From the NCBI GenBank assembly GCA_028641055.1, contig CM054060.1, positions 244,231,540 to 244,295,539 of the forward strand: 64,000 nt of DNA, written 5' to 3'. Position numbers and translations under genes: made by a program. Position 1 is the first letter of the stretch. Every line of letters starts with the position of its first letter. Positions 34,324-46,284 of the stretch are shown piece after piece. This DNA is from Alopecurus myosuroides. Lineage: Eukaryota > Streptophyta > Magnoliopsida > Poales > Poaceae. Under the pieces are notes generated by a model. That model did not search any database, was not told the origin of the DNA, and was given only the letters and a program-made list of their open reading frames with translations.

Positions 34324-37300
34324 TGTGACGCCCCGAGATCGGGCACTATGCAGATTTCAGCATTCCCGCCAAATCCGCATAATAACCGATTCCAGGTTGC
34401 CACTTATGATAACATTACAACAGTTCACGAACATTCCACAATTACAACAGAAACAGGTAGATACAAGATGACTCAAACGAGCCAGGGATACAATTGATAC
34501 AATACAAAGATCCAAATAACAGCGGAAGAAACAACATATCGTCCGGCTACGGACAAGATACAAATTGGACTAAGAGTCCTGAAGATAACCGAGAGCGTCC
34601 AATCCCTGCCCAGGCCAAGCCGGAGGGATTCCCAAGCTAACGTCGTCAGACTTCAAACCTGTTGACTGCAATGTTGAATATGCAGCCACGAAAAGATTCG
34701 TGGGTCAGTACGGTTAAGTACTGGCAAGTGGATAAACCATACTCACAAGATACCGGCGTAGCCAGTCATCACAAGATACAAATACTTTGGGATAACCGGA
34801 AAGGAAGGGGTTATTGCAAATAAGCGACAACGGGCTGCACTAACCAACTACAGAGAGATACTACACCTTCCGGCTAACGGAAAGAAGATAAGATTGAGTA
34901 TTGTAACCAACTGAAAGATAACTTCAAACAAACCCATCCTGGATCTTGCCCCTTATCCGAAGAAGCAATTCGAGGATAACTCACACAGTTGGATTAGTGA
35001 TGGTTCAGATTATTGTGTCAATAAGCCTATTACTAGTCAAGCTGTTAATCATTGGGTGTAAGATTGTTAATCATTAGGTTTAAGTTGTCCTGAGTACTTG
35101 TTAGCCAGTACTTTCACCAAGTAATCCATAACCGCGGAAAACACGGCTTCTCGAGAAGATTATCCCTGCAGGGTTGCACCAATTTGGCCGTACACGCAAG
35201 AATAACCCGCCAGACGGGGGATCAACCCACCAAGCGAGGTACTCTACACAACTCAACTCTTCTTCGCATCAAGCCCAAAGCACCTTGGCGCACGGCTAAT
35301 CGAGCCCAGAAGAAAATGGACCCTCATAGAACTCTAAGAACGTGTCCTCCTATATGCCGACTACGAAAGTTCCACCCGGGATCCAAGGGCTCGCAAGATC
35401 ATGCATGCAGCAAATGGAAAACCCGAACTAAATGAGGCGATTTGGACGAGATGCGAATCGAATCAAATTGAGGGGGGCGCCCATACTCGCTTCCCACATG
35501 CGGGTAGTGCGCTCATCATGGATCAGTAGACAAGACCCTTTTCCTATTAGGGTCGACACTAGCAGGCCTCAAAACCACAAAGGGCCTCCTGCCGGTGCCT
35601 TATCATCAAATTATTATTACCATTAGCATTAGCAGGATTGATTGTTTGATTAACCTCGAGCCCCCAGAACATAATAGAGTAGTAACAGAAAGTAACGGGT
35701 AACAGACTCGAGCAAAACAACCCTAAGCATGCTAGTAAGACACGGGCAACAAGCAATGGTTATAGGTATGGAGGTGAGGCAATATCAAGGTTAAGGGATT
35801 CATGTGATGGGTTCGTAACAGAAACAACTACTACTAAGGCTAGCAGAAAAGAACAACGGAAAGAATCGGTAACAAGTGATGAAAGGCAGCCATATGGCAG
35901 CAAGTGAGTATACTTGCCTGAGATCCCGCAAGGTAGCAGAACTTGTCGTTGCTCACATCATCTCAACGTCCTATTCGGGAAGAAGCAATGAACCTCGAAC
36001 AAACACCGGATGCAACAATTACTACTACGGCAAAAGATCCAGCATGATCAGGATATGGATGCATGACAGGTTTAAAGATGCATCAAGGTAACTAGTTGAC
36101 AAGATAAACAAATTTAAATGGACCCATATGCAATTTGAGTTGCATATGAACAGCCCATGAATTATGGTTAGATGATTTGTTTTCCAACTAATCAACAGGT
36201 GAAGGTGGATTAGCATGATGCATGGATGAGGAAAACAACAAAATAACAACAATAGAATCAAATAGAAATAAGGTTTACCAAGTTTGGAAATTCATTCATT
36301 AAGTTAGGAAATTTTGGTTCCTTAAAGGTGTCACTCAAGCATTTGTGGTTTTCATCAAGTTAAAGTGTTCAAAACAAATAACAAAATTTATATTTGAAAA
36401 GAACATCAAATTTTAGTTGGATTACATGTTTCAAATATTGAAATTGGAATTAGGATAATTTAATTATGAATGAAACAATATTAAACAAGTTTTAAATGAA
36501 TTTAAAACAAGTTTGAATTTAATTGAATTTTTATTTGTTCAAAACATAAATTCAAACTCACATTTGAAAAGTTTAGACTTTGATGGTTTGAAAACATATT
36601 TTGCATGTTCAAAATTATTTTATTTTGAGCAAGTTATGATTTTATCAAATTTAAATGAATTAAACAAGTATTAAATTATTTAGGCAATTTAAATTATTCA
36701 AACCATGAAGCAAAATTTATATTTGAAAAGGTTATTCAAAATGGTATGGAAAACATATTTTATTTGCATTTATCGGATTAAAGATGAATTAGTTATTGAT
36801 TTTAGAAATTTGCATTTGAATTATTTGGATTCAAATTTAAATTGCATTTTGAAGTTTCAAAACAGTGAACAAATGGATTATTTGGAAAGATAATTAAATT
36901 TGTAACAGAAAACATATACAACTTTTATTTATTGGAGTTATAGATTAAAAGATATTAAAGATTTAAGTTTAGTGTTTAACTCTGCTATTTAAAAGAATTT
37001 AATTCGAAAACAGAAACGTGTAGAATTTTTTTGTTACCGCACTGTTATTACACACAGCCACTGCCCCGTGGGCCGGTGGCCAGCGTGGCGTGGGCTAGAA
37101 GGTGATGTGGCCTCCAGGGCCACTGACGGGTGGGCCCTGGGGTGGCGTGTGGAAAAACAACCAAAAGGGGGTGGCCTGAACCGCATGAGTGGGGGATCGA
37201 ACCCACCACCTACGGAGCGCGCGGGTGGAGCGTTGCCACTGCGGCCTGCTCGAGTTCGTTGTTAGGTAGCAGTAGCGAAGCAGCTTATAGTGTAACTTTC

Positions 37301-38739
37301 GTCAGGTAAGTTCTTAACTGAACTTTTCTTCTGTGAGTGCAGGTGCGTGACAGAGATCGACGGGGCATCGTGGCCTCCGGCGACTCAGCTGCTCGCGGGC
37401 CGGTGCACACGTGCGCTGCGGGCAGCGCAGAGGGACAAGGGAGGGAGAGATGCGAGGGAAGGAGAGGGCGCTCACAGCGAGGGAGGCGAGGAGGAGCAGG
37501 CGACCGCGGTCGCAGATGAACCCGACAGAGAGAAACAGCAGTGGGCAGCGGCGACCAACTCCTGACGGCGCGGACGGCGTAGTGGCTCCCGGCGGCAGCT
37601 GCGGTGTCGAGGAGGTAGCCGGCTGCGAGGGGAACCAATTCCCGGCGTTGGCTTGCGCGGAGGATGCCCTCGTCGCCGGCGACCACCGGAGAGAAGAGGT
37701 GGTGGCGTTCGGTTTTTCAGAGATACAGAGAGAGGGCTCGGGTTGGGGAGATGGAGGAATTGGCGGCGGTGTGGGAGGAGGCAGGGCTAGGGCGTGCTAG
37801 GGCAGAGGGTTTTATGGAGAGAGGTGCCATGGTACGGCATGGCATCCAGGAGGGGAGAGATGATCGATCGGTGGAGGGGGAATCGTACAGAGGAGGGTGA
37901 CGTGGGAGGAGGAAGAAGACAAAATAGAAAGGGGGGTATGGGCCAGAAGTGGGATGGGCTGGGGAGAAATAGAAAGGATGGGGTGGGCTGCCCTCTCCTT
38001 TTGGGATTTTTTTTTTCTATTAGTTGATTGTTTTGTAAAGAATAAAAGGGAGAGGGAGATAGAAAAGGGTTAGGGTTTTCTTTTTAGTTTATAAATAAAT
38101 TTTGTTATTTTGCAAAACAGCACATAAAAGTAATGTTAATCATTAACTTCAAAATTTAGAATGTTAATTGATTTCTAATTTGTTATTTGAATTCCAAATA
38201 GAGGTTGGGGTGTTTATTTGATAATTAGATTTTTTTATTAATTTGCAAAACAACAACAACAAGGTAGTTAAAAATTAATTTCAACAACTTGAATTATTAA
38301 TGTGATATTAAATTGTTAGGTGATTCTCAAATAGTGTTTGGGTTGGAGTTTTGGAAATAAACAAAGTTTATTTAATAAATTCAATCAATTACACAAACAT
38401 TATTGAATTCAATTGGTTTGCAAAATTTTAATATTTAAACCCATATTGAAATATGATAAGTAGGATTGAGTTGCTTTGAATTTTTGAACTGCCATTAGGG
38501 TTTTAATAACAGGGAAATTTTATTTAGCAGGCAATTTGAAATAAATTCAACTTCAACTTATTTTCAATAAGTTGAGTTGCAACTTACAATTGAAATTTTT
38601 AGACATGTGTGAAGGGTTAAATTGTTTTTGAATTTTTAAGTGGTGATGCAAACATGGTGCAATGCAATGTGATGCATATGATGCAAGCAAAAAAAGAAAA
38701 CAAACAACTCTCCATTAGGGTAACACCCCAGGTGTTACA
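34324..38739 (-). repeat. Element C 3' LTR
   Basis: Plus-strand order: conserved module (34324 to about 36170), AT-rich tract (to about 37030), tRNA-like sequence, a GC-rich gene-like segment (37280-38000) and an AT-rich LTR start (38000-38739). In minus sense the GC-rich segment has a C/T-rich leader and a ctGTGAGCGCC donor-like site. The frames in it (for example 37285-37686 minus) are unassigned and overlap one another in several frames, so I do not call a gene. Confidence 0.88.
37180..37255 (-). ncRNA. tRNA-like sequence in element C 3' LTR
   Basis: The minus strand has an A-box-like ggccgcagtggc (plus 37235-37247) followed by a B-box ggttcgatcc (about 37194-37204). The acceptor stem does not pair. 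It is a decayed tRNA or SINE-type pol III promoter. Confidence 0.5.
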
Positions 38740-38757
38740 GACGACACCACTAACAAG

Positions 38758-38777
38758 GGATTGCGCCCTCGCAATCC
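38758..38777 (-). other. Conserved hairpin before the 3' LTR (element C)
   Basis: ggattgcg-ccct-cgcaatcc on the plus strand, 18 bp from the LTR, identical to element B. Confidence 0.75.
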
Positions 38778-39225
38778 ACCTGCTAACCCGGGAGGGGAAA
38801 GAAGTTCGACTATCGATTCTTCATGCTTCCAGCTGATCTCCTCGACACCACCAACAAGGGATTCTCGACACCACTAACAAGAGATTCTTGCTCGGGCTGA
38901 TGACGATGTTCTTCCACCAGAAATCTCCCGACGATCGTACCTATTAGGTTAAAGGCTCAGAAAACGTCCACCCACGTAGGATCCTAACACTTTGAAAGAT
39001 AGACAAGGGGGAAAACTCCAAAACAAATAAGATGGGAGGGGAAATAGAATAGGGATAAGGAGAAAACAAGAATCCTATCGAGATGTTTTTCCAAAATAGT
39101 TTAGCAGAAATAGTTTTTTGACATTCTAGGAACAACGACCGTTAGCGAGGTTATCCTACAGGCTTTGCGGACCCGTTGCTTTGATAACCATTCGTATCGA
39201 AACAATATCGGGAATCGGAACCAAG

Positions 39226-39237
39226 GCTCTGATACCA
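39226..39237 (-). promoter_or_regulatory. Primer binding site, tRNA-iMet type (element C)
   Basis: The minus strand reads tggtatcagagc, 2 nt inside the 5' LTR boundary at 39240. Confidence 0.9.
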
Positions 39238-39239
39238 TT

Positions 39240-42200
39240 TGTGACGCCCCGAGATCGGGCACTATGCAGATTTCAGCATTCCCGCCAAATCCGCATAATA
39301 ACCGATTCCAGGTTGCCACTTATGATAACATTACAACAGTTCACGAACATTCCACAATTACAACAGAAACAGGTAGATACAAGATGACTCAAACGAGCCA
39401 GGGATACAACTGATACAATACAAAGATCCAAATAACAGCGGAAGAAACAACATAGTGTCCGGCTACGGACAAGATACAAATTGGACTAAGAGTCCTGAAG
39501 ATAACCGAGAGCGTCCAATCCCTGCCCAGGCCAAGCCGGAGGGATTCCCAAGCTAACGTCGTCAGACTTCAAACCTGTTGACTGCAATGTTGAATATGCA
39601 GCCACGAAAAGATTCGTGGGTCAGTACGGTTAAGTACTGGCAAGTGGATAAACCATACTCACAAGATACCGGTGTAGCCAATCATCACAAGATACAAATA
39701 CTTTGGGATCAACGGAAAGGAAGGGGTTATTGCAAATAAGCGACAGCGGGCTGCACTAACCAACTACAGAGAGATACTACACCTTCCGGCTAACGGAAAG
39801 AAGATAAGATCGAGTATTGTAACCAACTGAAAGATAACTTCAAACAAACCCATCCTGGATCTCGCCCCTTATCCGAAGAAGCAATCCGAGGATATCTCAC
39901 ACAGTTGGATTAGTGATGGTTCAGATTATTGTGTCAATAAGCCTATTACTAGTCAAGCTGTTAATCATTGGGTGTAAGATTGTTAATCATTAGGTTTAAG
40001 TTGTCCTGAGTACTTGTTAGCCAGTACTTTCACCAAGTAATCCATAACCGCGGAAAACACGGCTTCTCGAGAAGATTATCCCTGCAGGGTTGCACCAATT
40101 TGGCCGTACACGCAAGAATAACCCGCCAGACGGGGGATCAACCCACCAAGCGAGGTACTCTACACAACTCAACTCTTCTTCGCATCAAGCCCAAAGCACC
40201 TTGGCGCACGGCTAATCGAGCCCAGAAGAAAATGGACCCTCATAGCACTCTAAGAACGTGTCCTCCTATATGCCGACTACGAAAGTTCCACCCGGGATCC
40301 AAGGGCTCGCAAGATCATGCATGCAGCAAATGGAAAACCCGAACTAAATGAGGCGATTTGGACGAGATGCGAATCGAATCAAATTGAGGGGGGCGCCCAT
40401 ACTCGCTTCCCACATGCGGGTAGTGCGCTCATCATGGATCAGTAGACAAGACCCTTTTCCTATTAGGGTCGACACTAGCAGGCCTCAAAACCACAAAGGG
40501 CCTCCTGCCGGTGCCTTATCATCAAATTATTATTACCATTAGCATTAGCAGGATTGATTGTTTGATTAACCTCGAGCCCCCAGAACATAATAGAGTAGTA
40601 ACAGAAAGTAACGGGTAACAGACTCGAGCAAAACAACCCTAAGCATGCTAGTAAGACACGGGCAACAAGCAATGGTTATAGGTATGGAGGTGAGGCAATA
40701 TCAAGGTTAATGGATTCATGTGATGGGTTCGTAACAGAAACAACTACTACTAAGGCTAGCAGAAAAGAACAACGGAAAGAATCGGTAACAAGTGATGAAA
40801 GGCAGCCATATGGCAGCAAGTGAGTATACTTGCCTGAGATCCCGCAAGGTAGCAGAACTTGTCGTTGCTCACATCATCTCAACGTCCTATCCGGGAAGAA
40901 GCAATGAACCTCGAACAAACACCGGATGCAACAATTACTACTACGGCAAAAGATCCAGCATGATCAGGATATGGATGCATGACAGGTTTAAAGATGCATC
41001 AAGGTAACTAGTTGACAAGATAAACAAATTTAAATGGACCCATATGCAATTTGAGTTGCATATGAACAACCCATGAATTATGGTTAGATGATTTGTTTTC
41101 CAACTAATCAAAAGGTGAAGGTGGATTAGCATGATGCATGGATGAGGAAAACAGCAAAATAACAACAATAGAATCAAATAGAAATAAGGTTTACCAAGTT
41201 TGGAAATTCATTCATTAAGTTAGGAAATTTTGGTTCCTTAAAGGTGTCACTCAAGCATTTGTGGTTTTCATCAAGTTAAAGTGTTCAAAACAAATAACAA
41301 AATTTATATTTGAAAAGAACATCAAATTTTAGTTGGATTACATGTTTCAAATATTGAAATTGGAATTAGGATAATTTAATTATGAATGAAACAATATTAA
41401 ACAAGTTTTAAATGAATTTAAAACAAGTTTGAATTTAATTGAATTTTTATTTGTTCAAAACATAAATTCAAACTCACATTTGAAAAGTTTAGACTTTGAT
41501 GGTTTGAAAACATATTTTGCATGTTCAAAATTATTTTATTTTGAGCAAGTTATGATTTTATCAAATTTAAATGAATTAAACAAGTATTAAATTATTTAGG
41601 CAATTTAAATTATTCAAACCATGAAGCAAAATTTATATTTGAAAAGGTTATTCAAAATGGTATGGAAAACATATTTTATTTGCATTTATCGGATTAAAGA
41701 TGAATTAGTTATTGATTTTAGAAATTTGCATTTGAATTATTTGGATTCAAATTTAAATTGCATTTTGAAGTTTCAAAACAGTGAACAAATGGATTATTTG
41801 GAAAGATAATTAAATTTGTAACAGAAAACATATACAACTTTTATTTATTGGAGTTATAGATTAAAAGATATTAAAGATTTAAGTTTAGTGTTTAACTCTG
41901 CTATTTAAAAGGATTTAATTCGAAAACAGAAACATGTAGAATTTTTTTGTTACCGCACTGTTATTACACACAGCCACTGCCCCGTGGGCCGGTGGCCAGC
42001 GTGGCGTGGGCTAGAAGGTGATGTGGCCTCCAGGGCCGCTGACGGGTGGGCCCTGGGGTGGCGTGTGGAAAAACAACCAAAAGGGGGTGGCCTAAACCGC
42101 AGGAGTGGGGGATCGAACCCACCACCTACGGAGCGCGCGGGTGGAGCGTTGCCACTGCGGCCTGCTCGAGTTCGTTGTTAGGTAGCAGTAGCGAAGCAGC

Positions 42201-43670
42201 TTATAGTGTAACTTTCGTCAGGTAAGTTCTTAACTGAACTTTTCTTCTGTGCGTGCAGGTGCGTGACAGAGATCGACGGGGCATCGTGGCCTCCGGCGAC
42301 TCGGCTGCTCGCGGGCCGGTGTGCGGTGGCCGGTGCACACGTGCGCTGCGGGCAACGCAGAGGGACAAGGGAGGGAGAGATGCGAGGGAAGGAGAGGGCG
42401 CTCACAGCGAGGGAGGCGAGGAGGAGCAGGCGACCGCGGTCGCAGATGAACCCGACAGAGAGAAACAGCAGTGGGCAGCGGCGACCAACTCCCGACGGCG
42501 CGGACGGCGTAGTGGCTCCCGGCGGCAGCTGCGGTGTCGAGGAGGTAGCCGGCTGCGAGGGGAACCAATTCCCGGCGTTGGCTTGCGCGGAGGATGCCCT
42601 CGTCGCCGGCGACCACCGGAGAGAAGAGGTGGTGGCGTTCGGTTTTTCAGAGATACAGAGAGAGGGCTCGGGTGGGGGAGATGGAGGAATTGGCGGCGGT
42701 GTGGGAGGAGGCAGGGCTAGGGCGTGCTAGGGCAGAGGGTTTTATGGAGAGAGGTGCCATGGTACGGCATGGCATCCAGGGGGGGAGAGATGATCGATCG
42801 GTGGAGGGGGAATCGTACAGAGGAGGGTGACGTGGGAGGAGGAAGAAGACAAAATAGAAAGGGGGGTATGGGCCAGAAGTGGGATGGGCTGGGGAGAAAT
42901 AGAAAGGATGGGGTGGGCTGCCCTCTCCTTTTGGGATTTTTTTTTTCTATTAGTTGATTTTTTTTGTAAAGAATAAAAGGGAGAGAGAGATAGAAAAGGG
43001 TTAGGGTTTTCTTTTTAGTTTATAAATAAATTTTGTTATTTTGCAAAACAGCACATAAAAGTAATGTTAATCATTAACTTCAAAATTTAGAATGTTAATT
43101 GATTTCTAATTTGTTATTTGAATTCCAAATAGAGGTTGGGGTGTTTATTTGATAATTAGATTTTTTTATTAATTTGCAAAACAACAACAACAAGGTAGTT
43201 AAAAATTATTTTCAACAACTTGAATTATTAATGTGATATTAAATTGTTAGGTGATTCTCAAATAGTGTTTGGGTTGGAGTTTTGGAAATAAACAAAGTTT
43301 ATTTAATAAATTCAATCAATTATACAAACATTATTGAATTCAATTGGTTTGCAAAATTTTAATATTTAAACCCATATTGAAATATGATAAGTAGGATTGA
43401 GTTGCTTTGAATTTTTGAACTGCCATTAGGGTTTTAATAACAGGGAAATTTTATTTAGCAGGCAATTTGAAATAAATTCAACTTCAACTTATTTTCAATA
43501 AGTTGAGTTGCAACTTACAATTGAAATTTTTAGACATGTGTGAAGGGTTAAATTGTTTTTGAATTTTTCAATGGTGATGCAAACATGGTGCAATGCAATG
43601 TGATGCATATGATGCAAGCAAAAAAAGAAAACAAACAACTCTCCATTAGGGTAACACCCCAGGTGTTACA
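39240..43670 (-). repeat. Element C 5' LTR
   Basis: Second copy of the 34324-38739 LTR, offset by 4916 bp. It carries a 14-bp insertion in the GC-rich segment near 42320 and a few substitutions. A telobox-like aaaaccctaaccc lies on the minus strand near 43000. Confidence 0.88.
42096..42172 (-). ncRNA. tRNA-like sequence in element C 5' LTR
   Basis: Copy of the 37180-37255 sequence with A and B boxes kept. Confidence 0.5.
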
Positions 43671-43675
43671 AACCT

Positions 43676-45480
43676 CGCCGCAACATCAGCGTCAATGTCT
43701 GTAGGCACGCTGAAACGAGTGAAGATTGAAGGCGAGAAAGACAGCAAGACAAAAGGCTCTAAAGCCGCATGCAACTATTGTTTCTAAATTTCTTGTCTAT
43801 TTAATTGTATGTTTGATGCTTCCTTATTATCCTGCTTATGTTCGATGCAGTGAATCTTTCTAAATTGGTTGTATGTTTAATTGTATGTTTGATGCTTCAT
43901 TATTATCCTAATTATACTGCTAATGTTTGATGCAATAAATCTCTCTAAACGGTTTCTTGTAACGGAAATAGGAAGGGGGCCTTCTTTCTTGGTAAAACAT
44001 TGCTCATTTGTAGCAATCTAGCTTGTATACTACATATTAGGTTTAAGGACACTTTGCTTGTGATCCTATCAGTCTTAGTTAGGACTAGAATTTATATTAC
44101 TTGCACTGGATTGTTGTTACAAGATTTGTGCCTTAATTTTTTATGTTGTATTAGGTTCTTATGAAGTGTTATATTTGTAGTTTACTTTGAGTTTTTTATT
44201 GATGTTAGGATCGCCACTACACCCCATTGAAGAAGAGCGTGCCAGAACTATCATGGCTAACAATGCAAAGATGCATGAACTGGGCGTAAAGCCGGCAAGT
44301 TTTCTTTCATGTCCTACTGTACCTCCCCCCGCCCCCACAAAAAGCAAGAAGCAAGACTCTGGATCTCAGTACATGCTTGTGTATGATGTTGAAGAGGAAT
44401 CAGATGCCACTGAAGGAGACATGTCATATCAATCACTATCCAGCGTGGACAATGAGCAGCACGTTATTCCCAAACCCGGTAGCTCAACATTCTTTCATGA
44501 TATCGCAACAACTAGGGTGCAAATTTCTCATCTTGTGTTAAACTATCTGTTCAATGTGGCGCCATATATTTTGTGCTACTTCCTCTATTCCATACTATAA
44601 GACGTTTTGGCAAGCTAATTAAGGCCATGAAATCCTCTTATAGTAATTAAGGTTGTCGTTGTCATTTCAACATGGTTTCCATCTATCTTCATCACATTCT
44701 TGACACCTGCTATTCCATCTATGCTTCTCATCTGCTAGTTCATTACACCCACAGTTGGTTGATTATAATCTGCTAGTTTTCATCTATCTTTTTGTACATG
44801 CTTGTCATATGCTATTTTCATCTATCTTCCTCACATTCTCGACACTTGCTATTTCATCTATGCTTATCATCTGCTAGTTCATTGCACACACCGTTGTTTG
44901 ACTATAATATGCTAGTTTTCATCAATTTTTTGTATATGCTTGTCATCTGCTAGTTTCATCTATGTTCTGTACATTCTCGTCATCTCATATTTTCATCTAT
45001 TTTCTTTGCATGCTTGATAGGCAAGCAAGAAAAGTGTGATGTCTCGGTCTGCTTCAGAGGATGAGGGTGAGGATCATAGTGAAGTTGTCATGCTGAAGAG
45101 TGGAAAGCATACTTTCTCAAAGAAGGCCCATGTGGAATCAAATCTTTCAAAGTCTGAGCTTAAACCGCAACTTGATGTAAATGTGCGCAGAACAATTGCT
45201 GATATGAGGATGGCCAAAGAAGAATCCGATCAACTAAGGATGAAGTTTGTAGTTGATATGGAACACATTCGGAAGCAACAGGCTGCGCTAAAGAAGGCTG
45301 AGCAGATGCGTGGTCCTTGAAATTGTGGTTCTGTATGTTGGTTTGATATTTTGTGAGAAAAACTAAGTATTTGATGACTGTTATGTGGTTTGCTTTTCTA
45401 TCTCTGTGTAATTGGAAATTATAACAATGATGTGACCACCCAAATAGCACCAAAACCAACATCGTAGTAACGTAACGTAA
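43676..45480 (+). CDS. Low-copy hypothetical gene, exons recognisable (exon 1 uncertain)
   Basis: Two exons fit well. Exon 44209-44516 (after ttgatgttag; ends CTAGG|GTGC) encodes EEERARTIMANNAKMHELGV and an acidic, Ser-rich stretch. Exon 45021-45320 (after gcttgatag) encodes ASKKSVMSRSASEDEGED and a charged, probably helical tail DMEHIRKQQAALKKAEQ, then TGA. They join in phase. An upstream ATG at 43695 opens 30 codons (MSVGTLKRVKIEGEKDSK...), but no donor there joins exon 44209 in frame without a stop, so an exon is missing or the start is elsewhere. The IMANNAKMHELG motif recalls grass proteins of unknown function found near transposons. The sequence after 45320 (to about 45470) looks like a 3' UTR. 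Element C separates the gene from its presumed leader. Confidence 0.5.
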
Positions 45481-45482
45481 AA

Positions 45483-46230
45483 GTCCGTCAAGGTAAATAC
45501 TGGCACGTGGCGATGTATGCCCAGCCCACGTGCCCTACTAGGAGTGGTTGATTAGACGACGTAAATATAACGTCCCCGGCACGGTGATGACATCAGCCAA
45601 ATCCGAGACGGGAAAAATGTCATGGAAAAGACGTTGCGTGGAACCATTCAGTTGGTGCACGTGCCACGAGTTTAGCGACGGAAAAAACGTCGCTGGGTAG
45701 CCCGCGACAAGCAGATTTCGTCCTAGAAGAAGGCGACGTGGCGCTATTTTGTTTCCATGTGGCGTATTTTGATTGGTCCACATGGTTTCGCCCGATTGGT
45801 CGAGACTCGCGACAGAAAAAAAACGTCGCTGGGTAGCCGGGTACGAACAGATTTCGTCCCAGAAGAAGGCAATGTGGCACCATTTTGTTTCCATGTGGTG
45901 TATTTTGATTGGTCCACATGGTTTCTTCTCATTGGCCGAGACTCGTGACATAAAAAAATGTTCCCACGTTTTCCACGTGAGCTGATTACAATAACGGCCA
46001 TTAGAACCTCGTTTGCCACGTGTCGCCTCATAGCGACGAAATAAAAACGTTGATGCTTATTGGGCCTAGGCCGGACGACCCAACTGGTGGCGACGATTTG
46101 TTGAACGTTGCGGATAGCCTTGACGTTTTTAGGTTCATATAAACGTCGCAGACTCGTCCCTGACAGTCGATCTGATACGTTTTCATTCCCTCGCGCAAAA
46201 CGTACCGGATTGCCCTTAGTGGCGGTTTGG
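45483..46230. repeat. Possible DNA transposon remnant with tandem direct repeats
   Basis: A unit of about 135 bp occurs twice in tandem (45675-45808 and 45809-45944) with the start of a third. Units share gcgac(g/a)gaaaaaa, cgtcgctgggtagcc, agatttcgtcc and ttttgattggtccacatggtt. Motifs such as gcgacg...aaacgt recall subterminal repeats of grass CACTA elements, but no CACTA terminus or TSD is visible. The minus-strand frame 45744-46400 is not a recognised protein. Confidence 0.4.
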
Positions 46231-46284
46231 AGCTCATCCACAACATTATTGAAACGTCCCAGAACGCGTGGAATTCGGTAGTGT

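Larger units (their letters stand above)
38740..39239 (-). other. Element C internal region (500 bp, non-coding)
   Basis: It contains the primer site (39226-39237) and the conserved hairpin (38758-38777), and resembles the internal region of element B along its length. No coding capacity. Confidence 0.85.
34324..43670 (-). mobile_element. Giant-LTR non-autonomous retroelement C (minus orientation)
   Basis: In minus sense the 5' LTR is 43670-39240 (4431 bp) and the 3' LTR is 38739-34324 (4416 bp), with 500 bp between them. TSD aacct is at 34319-34323 and 43671-43675. The tRNA-iMet primer site is 39226-39237. LTR ends and the conserved module match elements A and B. The LTRs are nearly identical; one visible indel is 14 bp near 42320. 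No retroelement protein is encoded. It lies in the probable 5' leader of a low-copy gene. Confidence 0.92.

Noticed and set aside
37285..37686. GC-rich frames in the element C LTR as a captured protein gene
   Set aside because: Several overlapping frames on both strands are equally open and a 14-bp indel separates the LTR copies, so no frame is favoured.
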